From Sphaerimonospora sp050942215 (GTDB lineage: Bacteria; Actinomycetota; Actinomycetes; Streptosporangiales; Streptosporangiaceae), in the NCBI RefSeq assembly GCF_050942215.1, contig NZ_CP192056.1:2790001-2854000 (forward strand): a stretch of 64,000 nucleotides of DNA, read 5' to 3'. The position numbers and the translations under genes were made by a program. The notes below the pieces were generated by a model. It did not search any database and was not told the DNA's origin. It saw nothing but the letters and a program-made list of their open reading frames with translations. Positions 44,903-53,570 of this stretch are shown here, one piece after another (the stretch's first letter is position 1; every line of letters begins with the position of its first letter).

Positions 44903-45852
44903 GCTCCGACCGGCTGCCGCGGCTGCTGGCGCTCGTGCCGTACCTGATGTCGCATCCCGGGGCCGAGGTCTCCGAGGTGGCGCGGCTGTTCGGCCTGTCG
45001 GAGAAGCAGCTCATCGACGATCTGCAGCTCGTCTGGATGTGCGGCCTGCCCGGGCACACCCCGGGCGACCTGATCGACGTGTCGTGGGACGGCGGCGAGA
45101 TCCTCATCGACAACGCCGACACGATCGCCCGGCCGCTGAAGCTGGGCGTGGACGAGGCCAGCGCGCTGCTGGTGGCGCTGCGCATGCTCGACGAGCTGCC
45201 GGAGTTCCAGGGCCGCGACGTGCTCGGCCGGGTGATCGCCAAGCTGGAGCAGGCGGCGGCCGAGGGCGCGGCCACGATCAGCAGCCAGGTGCACGTGGAG
45301 CTCGGCGCGGCGCCCGACGCCCACGCCGTGATCACCGACGCGGCCCGGCGGGGCCGGCGGCTGTCCCTGCGCTACTACGTGCCGGGGCGCGACGAGATCA
45401 CCCCGCGCGAGGTCGACCCGCTGCGGGTGGTGCTCGTGGACGGTCGGCACTATCTGGAGGGGTGGTGCTATCGCGCCGAGGCGATGCGGATGTTCCGCAT
45501 CGATCGGATCGTCGACGTCGAGGTCCTGGACGTGCCGGTCGATCCGCCGGCCGAGGCCGAGCCGATGGACGTGGCGGAGGGCGTCTTCCGGCCGTCCGAC
45601 CGCGACGAGCTCGTCGAGCTGGAGCTCACCCCGGCCGGGCGCTGGGTCGCCGAGTACTACCCGTGTGAGGAGGTCACGGAGCTGGGCGAGGGCCGCCTGC
45701 GGGTGGCGCTGCGCGCCCGCGACCAGTCCTGGGTGGTACGGCTCGCGCTGCGGCTGGGCGACAGCGGGCGGGTGGTGTCCCCCGGGTCCCTGGCCGATCA
45801 GGTCGCCGCCACGGCCGAGGAGGCCCTGGCCAACTACGCGGCGGTGGGCTGA
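44899..45852 (+). CDS. pafC: PafC, WYL-domain transcription regulator
   Basis: Partner of PafB. The 317-residue protein repeats the same layout: winged helix-turn-helix (LALVPYLMSHPGAEVSEVAR, LSEKQLIDDLQL), WYL core (LRYYVPGRDEITPREVDPLR, then GRHYLEGWCYRAEAMRMFRID) and a C-terminal WCX domain. The first domain carries the DLIDVSWDGGEILIDNADTI insertion characteristic of PafC. It overlaps pafB by four bases. In some actinobacteria the two are fused; here they are separate. Confidence 0.95.
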   Translation: MSSDRLPRLLALVPYLMSHPGAEVSEVARLFGLSEKQLIDDLQLVWMCGLPGHTPGDLIDVSWDGGEILIDNADTIARPLKLGVDEASALLVALRMLDELPEFQGRDVLGRVIAKLEQAAAEGAATISSQVHVELGAAPDAHAVITDAARRGRRLSLRYYVPGRDEITPREVDPLRVVLVDGRHYLEGWCYRAEAMRMFRIDRIVDVEVLDVPVDPPAEAEPMDVAEGVFRPSDRDELVELELTPAGRWVAEYYPCEEVTELGEGRLRVALRARDQSWVVRLALRLGDSGRVVSPGSLADQVAATAEEALANYAAVG

Positions 45853-45856
45853 CCCG

Positions 45857-45862
45857 TAGCAT
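45857..45862 (+). promoter_or_regulatory. -10 hexamer of a leaderless small-membrane-protein transcript
   Basis: TAGCAT ends seven bases before the ATG at 45870. It overlaps an alternative ATG at 45861, which argues that 45870 is the true start. Confidence 0.5.
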
Positions 45863-45869
45863 GTCGGGC

Positions 45870-46067
45870 ATGACGTGGATCTTCGCGGGTGCCGCTCTGG
45901 CGGTCGCCGGGCTCGCCGTCCTGGCGGTCTTGACCGTACGGATGTTCGCCGCGGCGCGTGGCCTGGGCGCGGAGTTGGCCCGGACGAGGAGCATGCTGCC
46001 GGGGGAGGGGGACGAACCGCCCGGGTTGCGCGTACGATCGGGGGAGACAGCATGGCCCTCGCTTTAA
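45870..46067 (+). CDS. Small single-helix membrane protein upstream of tatA
   Basis: A 65-residue protein of unknown function. An N-terminal membrane helix (about residues 2-22) is followed by an amphipathic basic helix (RMFAAARGLGAELARTRSML) and a polar tail. This layout resembles TatA/TatB, but the conserved FGPKKLP-type hinge of TatA is missing. It lies between pafC and tatA, nine bases before the tatA start, so it is probably cotranscribed with the Tat genes. ATG 45870 is preferred over 45861 because the -10-like TAGCAT lies seven bases before it. It may be a regulator or divergent component of Tat, or simply a conserved neighbour. Confidence 0.6.
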   Translation: MTWIFAGAALAVAGLAVLAVLTVRMFAAARGLGAELARTRSMLPGEGDEPPGLRVRSGETAWPSL

Positions 46068-46076
46068 GGACATGAC

Positions 46077-46418
46077 ATGCCCACTCTTGGTCCGATGGAA
46101 TGGATTCTGATCCTTCTGGTTCTGATCCTCCTGTTCGGCGCGAAGAAGCTCCCGGACACCGCGAAGGCTCTGGGACAGTCGCTGCGCATGTTCAAGAAGG
46201 AGACCAGCAAGCTCAACGAAGACGAGTCCGGCGAGGTCGTGCAGGCCAAGGCGGAGCCCGCGGCGCCGGCGGCTCAGCTCCCGTCGGGCGGACAGTCGAT
46301 CGAGGAGCGGCTGCGTGTGCTCGAGGAGGAGAACCGGCGGCTCAAGGACTCCCAGACCGTGGTCAACGCCCAGGCCCCCGTCAACGCGCAGGCGCAGAAC
46401 GAGCGCAACCCCGGCTGA
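46077..46418 (+). CDS. tatA: Twin-arginine translocase subunit TatA
   Basis: Forms the protein-conducting oligomer of the Tat export system. The 113-residue protein has an N-terminal membrane helix (MEWILILLVLILLFG), the hinge GAKKLPDTAKALGQSLRMFK with the conserved FG and LP, and a longer-than-usual C-terminal tail with a predicted coiled coil (SIEERLRVLEEENRRLKDSQ). The essential polar residue in the helix is Glu 8. ATG 46077 has a weak AAGGA before it. tatC follows; no tatB is seen in the window, which is usual in actinobacteria where tatB lies elsewhere. A Tat substrate is encoded at 1886. Confidence 0.96.
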   Translation: MPTLGPMEWILILLVLILLFGAKKLPDTAKALGQSLRMFKKETSKLNEDESGEVVQAKAEPAAPAAQLPSGGQSIEERLRVLEEENRRLKDSQTVVNAQAPVNAQAQNERNPG

Positions 46419-46475
46419 GACACACCACCGCGTTTCACCGGCCTCCCACCCGTCTCCTGACATAGGAATAGCGTG

Positions 46476-47327
46476 ATGGCTCTGCTGAAGCGGTCGACTC
46501 CCTCCGTGCCGGACGACGGGCGGATGACTCTCATGGAGCACATCCGCGAGCTCCGCAACCGGTTGGTCAAGGCCATCTTGGCCGTCGTGGCGGGCACCGT
46601 CCTCGGGTTCGTCTTCTTCGAGCCCATCTGGAAGTTCCTGAAGCAGCCGTACTGCCGGCTCCCGCAGGCGCACCAGCTGGACGAGGACAAGTGCCTGCTG
46701 TTCGTCAACGGGGTGTTCGACTCGTTCTTCGTGAATCTCAAGGTCGCGCTGATGTTCGGCCTTGTGGTGTCGGCCGTGTTCTGGCTGTATCAGCTGTGGG
46801 CGTTCGTCACCCCCGGGCTCTACCAGAACGAGCGGCGCTACACCATCGCGTTCCTCGGACTCGCCGTGCCGCTGTTCACCGCCGGAGCGGCGCTGGCCTA
46901 CTTCATCATGGACAAGGGGCTGGGGCTGCTTCTCGGCTTCGCTCCCGAGGACACGCTGAACATCCTCACCATCAACGAATACCTGAACTTCACGCTGGCG
47001 ATGCTGGCGATCTTCGGTGTCTCGTTCCTGATGCCGCTGCTGATGGTGTTCCTGAACGTCGTCGGCGTGCTGCGGTTCGCGACCGTGGCCAAGCACCAGC
47101 GGATGGTCGTCTTCCTGCTGTTCGTCTTCGCGGCGGTGGCCACGCCCAGCCAGGACCCGATCAGCATGCTGATGCTGGCCCTGCCGATGGTCGGGCTGTT
47201 CTACCTCGCCCAGGCGATCATGTTCTTCCACGACAGGAGACGCGACGCCGCCGAGGCGGCTCACGCCCGTGCCATCGAGGAGGAGCTCGACGGTCCCGCC
47301 GCCACCTCCGACCCCGAGTCCCAGTAG
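46476..47327 (+). CDS. tatC: Twin-arginine translocase subunit TatC
   Basis: Receptor for twin-arginine signal peptides. The 283-residue protein has six membrane helices and the two conserved landmarks: MTLMEHIRELRNRLVKAI at the N-terminus (Glu and Arg of the first cytoplasmic stretch) and FVTPGLYQNERR after helix 2, which holds the signal-binding Glu. A first-loop insertion (CRLPQAHQLDEDKC) with two cysteines is present. The C-terminal tail is Glu/Ala-rich. ATG 46476 and GTG 46473 are both possible, with AGGA nearby. It pairs with TatA upstream. Confidence 0.97.
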   Translation: MALLKRSTPSVPDDGRMTLMEHIRELRNRLVKAILAVVAGTVLGFVFFEPIWKFLKQPYCRLPQAHQLDEDKCLLFVNGVFDSFFVNLKVALMFGLVVSAVFWLYQLWAFVTPGLYQNERRYTIAFLGLAVPLFTAGAALAYFIMDKGLGLLLGFAPEDTLNILTINEYLNFTLAMLAIFGVSFLMPLLMVFLNVVGVLRFATVAKHQRMVVFLLFVFAAVATPSQDPISMLMLALPMVGLFYLAQAIMFFHDRRRDAAEAAHARAIEEELDGPAATSDPESQ

Positions 47328-47369
47328 GCGAGATCCGGTCGGCCGGACGGCCGGGAATCCGGTTATCGG

Positions 47370-47375
47370 TAGGGT
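47370..47375 (+). promoter_or_regulatory. -10 hexamer of leaderless helY transcript
   Basis: TAGGGT ends seven bases before the ATG at 47383; no ribosome-binding site. Confidence 0.6.
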
Positions 47376-47382
47376 TGGCGAT

Positions 47383-50106
47383 ATGAGTACGCCCGCGGAA
47401 CGCTACGCCGCATTCCGTCAGCAGCAGGCCGAATCCGGGCCCGCTCTCACCTCGTTCCGTGGCCTGTACGACTTCGAGCTCGACGAGTTCCAGCTCGACG
47501 CCTGCCGGGCGCTTGAGGCGGGCGACGGCGTGCTGGTGGCGGCGCCGACGGGATCGGGCAAGACCGTCGTCGGGGAGTTCGCCGTCCACCTCGCCGTCGA
47601 GCACGGCAGCAAGTGCTTCTACACCACGCCGATCAAGGCGCTTTCCAACCAGAAGTACAACGACCTGGTCCGCCGGTACGGCGCCGCCAAGGTGGGCCTG
47701 CTGACCGGCGACAACAGTGTCAACGGCGAGGCGCCGATCGTGGTCATGACCACCGAGGTGCTGCGCAACATGCTGTACGCGGGGTCGCCCACGCTCGCCG
47801 GGCTCGCGTACGTCGTGATGGACGAGGTGCACTACCTGGCCGACCGGTTCCGCGGGGCGGTCTGGGAAGAGGTGATCATTCACCTGCCCGAGTCGGTCCG
47901 GGTGGCCGCCCTGTCCGCGACGGTCAGCAACGCCGAGGAGTTCGGCGAGTGGCTCGGCGAGGTCCGCGGCGACACCACCGTGATCGTCGACGAGCACCGC
48001 CCGGTCCCGCTGTGGCAGCACATGCTGGTCGGCAAGCGGTTGTACGACCTGTTCGTCCACGAGGACGACGACACCCAGCGGGTCAACCCGGCGCTGATGC
48101 GGATCACCAGGGACGAGGCCCGGCTGGCGCAGACGCGCGGCAGGCGGGGCTACTCGAGGCCGGGCCGGGCGAACACGCCCAACCGGGTGGACGTGATCGA
48201 GAAGCTCGACGACGAGGGGCTGCTGCCCGCGATCACCTTCATCTTCTCCCGCGCGGGCTGCGACGCCGCGGTCATGCAGTGCAGCTACGCCGGGCTGCGC
48301 CTGACCACCGACCGGGAGCGGATGGAGATCCGCCACGTCGTCGACGAGCGCACCGCGCACCTGCCCGACGAGGACCTCGCCGTCCTCGGCTACCTGGAGT
48401 GGCGCGACTGCCTGGAGCGGGGCCTGGCGGCCCATCACGCGGGCATGCTCCCGGCCTTCAAGGAGGTCGTGGAGGAGCTGTTCACCAGGGGCCTGGTCAA
48501 GGCGGTGTTCGCCACGGAGACGCTGGCGCTCGGCATCAACATGCCGGCCAGGTCCGTCGTGATCGAGAAGCTCGACAAGTGGAACGGTGAGACACACGCC
48601 GACCTCACCCCGGGGGAGTACACCCAGCTCACCGGCCGGGCCGGGCGGCGTGGCATCGACGTCGAGGGCCATGCCGTGGTGATCTGGCAGCCCGGCATGG
48701 ACCCGCTCAGCGTCGCCGGCCTCGCCGGCACCCGGACCTACCCGCTGCGCTCCAGCTTCCAGCCGTCGTACAACATGGCGGTCAACCTGGTCGGCCAGGT
48801 CGGCCGCGACCGCGCCAGGACGCTGCTGGAGGACTCCTTCGCCCAGTTCCAGGCCGACCGTGCCGTCGTCGGGCTGGCCCGGCAACTGCGCAAGGCCGAG
48901 GAGGCGCTGGAGGGCTATTCCGAGGCCATGACCTGCCACCTGGGGGACTTCCAGGAGTACGCGGCGATGCGCAGGCGGCTGTCGGACCGGGAGGCCGAGC
49001 TGTCGCGCCAGCGCGGGGCGGCCCGCCGGGCCCAGGCCGTACGGTCCCTGGAGGTGCTGCGGCCGGGCGACGTCATCCGCGTGCCCGGCGGCCGCCGCGC
49101 GGGCCTTGCGGTCGTGCTCGACCCGGGGGTGAACCCGGCGAACGGGCGCGGCGACGGACCCTCGCCGCTCGTGCTGACCATCGGCAAGCAGGTCAAGCGG
49201 CTGTCGGCGGCGGACTTCCCGGTGCCGATCGAGCCCCTCGAGAAGATCAGGATCCCGAAGGGCTTCAACGCGCGCTCGCCGAAGGAGCGGGCCGACCTCG
49301 TCTCCACCATGCACGCCAAGATCGGCGACCGCGATCTCGGCAAGCCCACGCGGGCACGCGACCACACCATGGAGGACGAGGAGGTGACCCGGCTGCGGCG
49401 GGAGCTGCGCCGGCATCCCTGCCACGGCTGCGACGAGCGCGAGGACCACGCCCGCTGGGCAGAGCGCTACCACAAGCTGCTCCGGGAGACCGAGGGGCTG
49501 CGCCGCCGGGTCGACAGCCGCTCCCACGTGATCGCCCGGACCTTCGACCGGGTCTGCGGCGTGCTCGACCAGCTCGGCTATCTGGACGGCGAGACGGTCA
49601 CCGCGCACGGCCGGCGCCTGGCCAAGATCTACACCGAGCTCGACCTGCTCACCTCCGAATGCCTGCGCGCGGGCGTGTGGGAGGCGCTCGACCCGGCCGA
49701 GCTGGCCGCGTGCGTGTCGTCGCTGGTGTACGAGTCGCGGCAGTCGGACGACACGCGCAGCCCGAAGATCCCCGGTGGGGCGGCGCGTGAGGCACTCGCC
49801 GAGATGGTCCGGCTCTGGGGTGAGCTGGAGGAGATCGAGCGAGATCACGGTCTGTCGTTCGTCCGCGAACCCGATCTCGGATTCGCCTGGGCGGCCTTCC
49901 GCTGGGCCAGGGGTCACAATCTGGACGCCGTGCTCACCGACTGCGACCTCGCGGCGGGCGACTTCGTGCGCTGGGTCAAGCAGCTGCTCGACCTGCTCGG
50001 CCAGCTCAAGGACGCCGCGCCGCGCGGGGCGAAGGTGGGCGACAACGCGGCCAAGGCGATCGAGGCCATGCGCCGGGGCGTCGTCGCCTACTCCTCGGTG
50101 AGCTGA
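47383..50106 (+). CDS. helY: DEAD/DEAH-box RNA/DNA helicase HelY (Ski2/Mtr4-like)
   Basis: The 907-residue helicase matches the length of mycobacterial HelY. It has Walker A APTGSGKT (residues 54-61), DEVH box (147-150), motif III ALSATVSNAEEFG, and in the second RecA domain motif V FATETLALGINMPA and motif VI QLTGRAGRRGID. The C-terminal half is the long DSHCT/arch-type region of Ski2-like proteins, with a Cys/His cluster (HPCHGCDEREDHARW) near residue 682. In eukaryotes relatives feed RNA to the exosome; the bacterial role is unknown. ATG 47383 is seven bases after TAGGGT without a ribosome-binding site, so a leaderless mRNA is likely. It follows tatC as in mycobacteria. Confidence 0.95.
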   Translation: MSTPAERYAAFRQQQAESGPALTSFRGLYDFELDEFQLDACRALEAGDGVLVAAPTGSGKTVVGEFAVHLAVEHGSKCFYTTPIKALSNQKYNDLVRRYGAAKVGLLTGDNSVNGEAPIVVMTTEVLRNMLYAGSPTLAGLAYVVMDEVHYLADRFRGAVWEEVIIHLPESVRVAALSATVSNAEEFGEWLGEVRGDTTVIVDEHRPVPLWQHMLVGKRLYDLFVHEDDDTQRVNPALMRITRDEARLAQTRGRRGYSRPGRANTPNRVDVIEKLDDEGLLPAITFIFSRAGCDAAVMQCSYAGLRLTTDRERMEIRHVVDERTAHLPDEDLAVLGYLEWRDCLERGLAAHHAGMLPAFKEVVEELFTRGLVKAVFATETLALGINMPARSVVIEKLDKWNGETHADLTPGEYTQLTGRAGRRGIDVEGHAVVIWQPGMDPLSVAGLAGTRTYPLRSSFQPSYNMAVNLVGQVGRDRARTLLEDSFAQFQADRAVVGLARQLRKAEEALEGYSEAMTCHLGDFQEYAAMRRRLSDREAELSRQRGAARRAQAVRSLEVLRPGDVIRVPGGRRAGLAVVLDPGVNPANGRGDGPSPLVLTIGKQVKRLSAADFPVPIEPLEKIRIPKGFNARSPKERADLVSTMHAKIGDRDLGKPTRARDHTMEDEEVTRLRRELRRHPCHGCDEREDHARWAERYHKLLRETEGLRRRVDSRSHVIARTFDRVCGVLDQLGYLDGETVTAHGRRLAKIYTELDLLTSECLRAGVWEALDPAELAACVSSLVYESRQSDDTRSPKIPGGAAREALAEMVRLWGELEEIERDHGLSFVREPDLGFAWAAFRWARGHNLDAVLTDCDLAAGDFVRWVKQLLDLLGQLKDAAPRGAKVGDNAAKAIEAMRRGVVAYSSVS

Positions 50107-50187
50107 GCCCGCGGTTCAGGCGAGTGGTCTCGGGCGAGGCGGTCCAACGGCCTGGTCGAGCGACGGTTCGACGGCAGGGGATTCGAC

Positions 50188-50226
50188 GGCGGGGCTCAGC
50201 GGCAGGGCTCAGTGGCAGGGGCTCGG
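50188..50226. repeat. Degenerate 13-bp tandem repeat (three units) between helY and the exonuclease
   Basis: GGCGGGGCTCAGC, GGCAGGGCTCAGT and GGCAGGGGCTCGG follow each other in the convergent gap. Probably a slippage product; no coding role. Confidence 0.6.
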
Positions 50227-50233
50227 CGACGGT

Positions 50234-51133
50234 TCACCCCAGGGCGGCGAGCAGGCGGTTCAGCGGGCTGTCGAGGCCGTACCGCTCGGACAGGGCGACC
50301 AGGCGTTCCGGATCGCGCGGCTTGGCCGGGCGGGTCAGATCCAGCGCGGGGAGCGGCGCGTCCCGCGCCACCCAGACCACGGCGGGGGCGACCTCCAGGT
50401 AGTCGCGGGCCGCCACGAGCTTGTTGCGTACGCCGCCGGTGAAGCCGTCGGTGGCGCCCGCGTCGAGTGCGGCCAGCATGGCGGACAGCGAGCCGAACCG
50501 GGTGATCAGCGCCGCGGCCGTCTTCTCGCCGATCCCGGCGACCCCGGGCAGGCCGTCGCTCGGGTCGCCGCGCAGGGTGGCGAAGTCCGCGTACGTTCGG
50601 CCCGGAATTCCGTACTTCTGGCTGATAAATGCCTCATCGACCACTTGAAGGTTACGAATGCCCCTTACTGTGTAAAGGGCTCGGCAGGGTTTCGCGTCGT
50701 CGACGAGCTGGAACAGGTCCCGGTCGCCGGTGACGATGTCCACCGCTCCGGTCGCCCCCGCCGCCAGCGTGCCGATCACGTCGTCGGCCTCGTAGCCGGG
50801 AACGCCGACACGGGCGATGCCGACCGCGTCCAGGACCTGCTCGATCACGGGCACCTGCGGGGCGAGCGCGTCGGGCACGGTCTCCGCGCCGTCGTCGGTC
50901 GCCACCCGGTGGGCCTTGTACGACGGGATCGCGGCCACCCGGAACGCGGGCCGCCAGTCGGCGTCCATGCATGCCGCGAGCCGGGTGGGGGAGTGATCCC
51001 GGACCAGTGAGGCCATCATGTCGATGAGCCCCCGCACCGCGTTCACCGGCATGCCGTCCGGAGCCGTCACCGACTCCGGGACGCCGTAGAACGCGCGGAA
51101 GTAGAGCGACGGAGTGTCGAGAAGCATCAGCAC
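50234..51133 (-). CDS. 5'-3' exonuclease (PolI-type nuclease domain, stand-alone)
   Basis: A 299-residue FEN-like nuclease equivalent to the N-terminal domain of DNA polymerase I. The metal-binding acids are present: LLDTPSL near residue 6, YEADDVIGTLA near 117, VTGDRDLFQL near 138 and GDPSDGLPGVAGIGEKTA (helix-hairpin-helix-type H3TH) near 188. It corresponds to Rv2090 of M. tuberculosis, at the same place beside helY and the M24 peptidase. GTG 51133 or ATG 51127 may be the start; a CACAAT box lies six bases before the GTG. It would remove RNA primers or flaps in DNA repair. It is convergent with helY. Confidence 0.92.
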   Translation of the reverse strand: MLMLLDTPSLYFRAFYGVPESVTAPDGMPVNAVRGLIDMMASLVRDHSPTRLAACMDADWRPAFRVAAIPSYKAHRVATDDGAETVPDALAPQVPVIEQVLDAVGIARVGVPGYEADDVIGTLAAGATGAVDIVTGDRDLFQLVDDAKPCRALYTVRGIRNLQVVDEAFISQKYGIPGRTYADFATLRGDPSDGLPGVAGIGEKTAAALITRFGSLSAMLAALDAGATDGFTGGVRNKLVAARDYLEVAPAVVWVARDAPLPALDLTRPAKPRDPERLVALSERYGLDSPLNRLLAALG

Positions 51134-51193
51134 GAGCCCATTGTGACCTGCCCGACCGACAATCCGCGCCAGGTCACGCGCGGGCCGGCGCCC

Positions 51194-52147
51194 TCACCCC
51201 GTCACCCGTACCGCCAGCAGGCACACGTCGTCCTCGGGATCGGGCCCGCCCATCGCGGCGACGAACCGGTCGAGCCGCGCGTCGAATCCCGCGTCGAAGC
51301 GCGTTCCCGGGCCCGCGTCCGAGCCCGTGTCGCGGCCCGGAGCGGGGGCCGTCTCCGGGCCGGAGCCGCGGCGATCGCCGCCGGTGCTCTTCTCACCGGT
51401 GATCTCCTCAGCGCCGTGCAGGGCGAGCGACACCCCTTCGCCGATGTCGCGGTCCCGCCGTTCCACCAGGCCGTCGGTGAACATCAGCAGCAGGTCGCCG
51501 GGGGCGAGCCGGAGCTCCGCCATGCCGTACGGCGGGTTCGCCGTCGCGCCGAGCACGACCCCGGCCGGGGCGGCGAGCTGGCGGGCCGAACCCCGCCGCA
51601 CCAGGATGGGGGCGGGGTGGCCGGCCTGGGCCCAGGACAGCCGCCGGGTGGCCGGGTCGAGGTGGCCGCAGACCACGGTGGCGGTCGTGTCGGCGAAGCC
51701 GTCGAGGACGAGGGTGTTGAGCCGGGCGAGCAGCAGGCCGGGGGAGTCCCCGGACATGCTCAGCCCGCGCAGTGCGCGTCGCAGCCGGGTCATCTTGTCG
51801 ATCGCGGGCTCGCCGTGGCCGGACACGTCGCCGACGGCCAGGAACAGCCGGCCGTCCGGCAGCCGGACCGCCTCATGCCAGTCGCCCCCGAGGCCGGTCG
51901 TCACGCCGGCCGGGACCGAGCGGGCCGGGACCGAGCGGACCGCGATGCTCGCGTAGGGGAGGTCGCCGGAGTCCACCCGTCCGGGCAGGATCACGTCGCG
52001 CAGGCCCGCCGCCGTGTGGGCACACTCCGCGGCCCGTGCTCGGACACTCTGCAGCTGGTGTGACGACTCCTGTTCGGGGTCGTCGGCGGGGGGAAGGGAC
52101 GGCTGTGCGCCGTCCACCAGGCCGACCATGAAACTCGCTCTCAGCAT
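51194..52147 (-). CDS. PP2C-type serine phosphatase of the SpoIIE/RsbU class
   Basis: A 317-residue Ser/Thr phosphatase lacking any sensor domain. The metal-binding motifs are in order: GLGGDWHEAV (about residue 84), AVGDVSGHG (about 103), ATVVCGHLD (about 154), MFTDGLVERRD (about 227) and DPEDDVCLLAVR (about 303). Between the last two is a low-complexity stretch of Asp, Ala, Gly and Arg (about 255-290), apparently expanded by short repeats. Enzymes of this class often dephosphorylate anti-anti-sigma factors, though none is encoded here. ATG 52147 and ATG 52129 are both possible starts. It is divergent from the M24 peptidase gene. Confidence 0.9.
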   Translation of the reverse strand: MLRASFMVGLVDGAQPSLPPADDPEQESSHQLQSVRARAAECAHTAAGLRDVILPGRVDSGDLPYASIAVRSVPARSVPAGVTTGLGGDWHEAVRLPDGRLFLAVGDVSGHGEPAIDKMTRLRRALRGLSMSGDSPGLLLARLNTLVLDGFADTTATVVCGHLDPATRRLSWAQAGHPAPILVRRGSARQLAAPAGVVLGATANPPYGMAELRLAPGDLLLMFTDGLVERRDRDIGEGVSLALHGAEEITGEKSTGGDRRGSGPETAPAPGRDTGSDAGPGTRFDAGFDARLDRFVAAMGGPDPEDDVCLLAVRVTG

Positions 52148-52328
52148 GCTCGCGGATACGGGGACCGGGCAGAACGAAACGTGATCGTTCTAGCGCGGAG
52201 CGTAGCAGTAGAGGATGCCGCCGGGATGGGATTTCTTCTATGCGGTGGAATAAACCCCAGCCCGGTGGCACCGTCGCGTGTCGTCCACCGGCGGCGAGCG
52301 CCGGAGTGGAGATCGGTGGGAGGGGCAC

Positions 52329-52334
52329 TAGATT
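52329..52334 (+). promoter_or_regulatory. -10 hexamer of leaderless M24 peptidase transcript, within GGGGCACTAG motif
   Basis: TAGATT ends seven bases before the GTG at 52342 and follows GGGAGGGGCAC; this argues for the GTG and against the ATG at 52240. Confidence 0.6.
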
Positions 52335-52341
52335 GGGCCTT

Positions 52342-53457
52342 GTGACAACGACGTCCTCTGAGCTTTATCCGGTGACCCGACTCGCCGAGGTCCGCGCTGC
52401 CACCGCCCGGGCCGGTCTCGGCGCGCTGCTGCTGACCCCGGGGCCCGATCTGCGCTATGTGACCGGCTACGACGCGATGCCCCTGGAGCGGCTGACCTGC
52501 CTCGTCGTGCCCGCCGCCGGGGAGCCGTTCCTGATGGTTCCGCGTCTGGAGCTGCCCGCCGCCGAGCACTCGCCGGCCGTGCGGCTCGGCATCGAGTTCG
52601 TGGCCTGGGACGAGACAGACGATCCGTACGAGGCGGTGGCCGGCCGGCTGGGCGCCGTCGAGCGGGTCGGCCTCGCCGACCGCATGTGGGCGATGCAGTC
52701 GCTGCGGTTCCGGGCCGTCATGCCGGGGGCGGAGCAGGTGCTCGCCGGGAGCGTGCTGCGCGAGCTGCGCATGCGCAAGACACCGGCGGAGAAGGCGGCG
52801 CTGGCGGAGGCGGGTGCGGCCATCGACGCGGTCCACGGACTCGTCCCGGGCCTGCTGAAGGCCGGCAGGACCGAGCGCGAGGTGGGCCGGGACATCGCCG
52901 AGGCCATCATCGACGCGGGGCACACCCGGGTCGACTTCGTGATCGTCGCCTCGGGGCCGAACGGCGCGAGCCCGCACCACGAGCTGTCCGATCGGGTGAT
53001 CCAGTCCGGCGAGCCCGTCGTGGTCGACATCGGCGGGACCATGCCGAGCGGGTACTGCTCCGACTCCACCCGGGTCTACTGCGTCGGCGATCCCCCGGCG
53101 GAGTTCGCGGCCTACTACGAGGTGCTCAAGAACGCCCAGGAGGCGGCCTGCGCGCACGTGCGGCCCGGGGTGACCTGCGAGTCGGTGGACGCCGCCGCCC
53201 GCGAAGTGATCGCCGAGGCGGGGTACGGCGACCGCTTCGTGCATCGCACCGGCCACGGCATCGGTCTGGAGACCCACGAGGAGCCGTACATCGTCAGCGG
53301 CAACACCGAGCCGATGGAGCCGGGCTTCGCGTTCTCCGTCGAGCCGGGCATCTACCTGCCGGGCGAGCACGGCGCACGCATCGAGGACATCCTCATCTGC
53401 GGCGAGACCGCCGGCGAGCGGCTGAACAACACCACCCGCGACCTCGTCATCGTCTAG
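52342..53457 (+). CDS. M24 metallopeptidase (Xaa-Pro dipeptidase-like, PepQ/PepE)
   Basis: Predicted to cleave dipeptides or N-terminal residues before proline. The 371-residue protein has the creatinase N-terminal domain (about residues 1-130) and the pita-bread catalytic domain with all five metal ligands: Asp in VVVDIGG, Asp in CSDSTR, His in GHGIGLETHEEPY, Glu in FSVEPGIYL and Glu in ARIEDI. The corresponding mycobacterial gene is pepE (Rv2089c), next to the exonuclease gene as here. The start GTG 52342 is supported by TAGATT seven bases upstream and lack of a ribosome-binding site; a longer form from 52240 would add 34 unsupported residues. Confidence 0.93.
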   Translation: MTTTSSELYPVTRLAEVRAATARAGLGALLLTPGPDLRYVTGYDAMPLERLTCLVVPAAGEPFLMVPRLELPAAEHSPAVRLGIEFVAWDETDDPYEAVAGRLGAVERVGLADRMWAMQSLRFRAVMPGAEQVLAGSVLRELRMRKTPAEKAALAEAGAAIDAVHGLVPGLLKAGRTEREVGRDIAEAIIDAGHTRVDFVIVASGPNGASPHHELSDRVIQSGEPVVVDIGGTMPSGYCSDSTRVYCVGDPPAEFAAYYEVLKNAQEAACAHVRPGVTCESVDAAAREVIAEAGYGDRFVHRTGHGIGLETHEEPYIVSGNTEPMEPGFAFSVEPGIYLPGEHGARIEDILICGETAGERLNNTTRDLVIV

Positions 53458-53491
53458 ATCGGTTCCGGAAGATCCTCTGGATCGGTTCCGG
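53457..53491. repeat. 12-bp direct repeat after the peptidase stop
   Basis: GATCGGTTCCGG occurs at 53457 and 53480, 23 bases apart, in the convergent gap before bioB. Function unknown. Confidence 0.5.
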
Positions 53492-53570
53492 TAGCCGGTC
53501 AGATCGGTCGCGCGAGCCGATTCGGCGGCCCGGCCGAGCCCGATGGGGCGCCCGCCGGGCCGCCGGACGT

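Noticed and set aside
45870..46067. Calling the small membrane protein TatB
   Set aside because: The conserved Glu and FG/LP hinge of TatA/TatB are missing, so only a resemblance in layout can be claimed.
50160..50180. tRNA-like GGTTCGA sequence
   Set aside because: No acceptor stem, anticodon arm or CCA context surrounds it; it is part of a short repetitive intergenic stretch.
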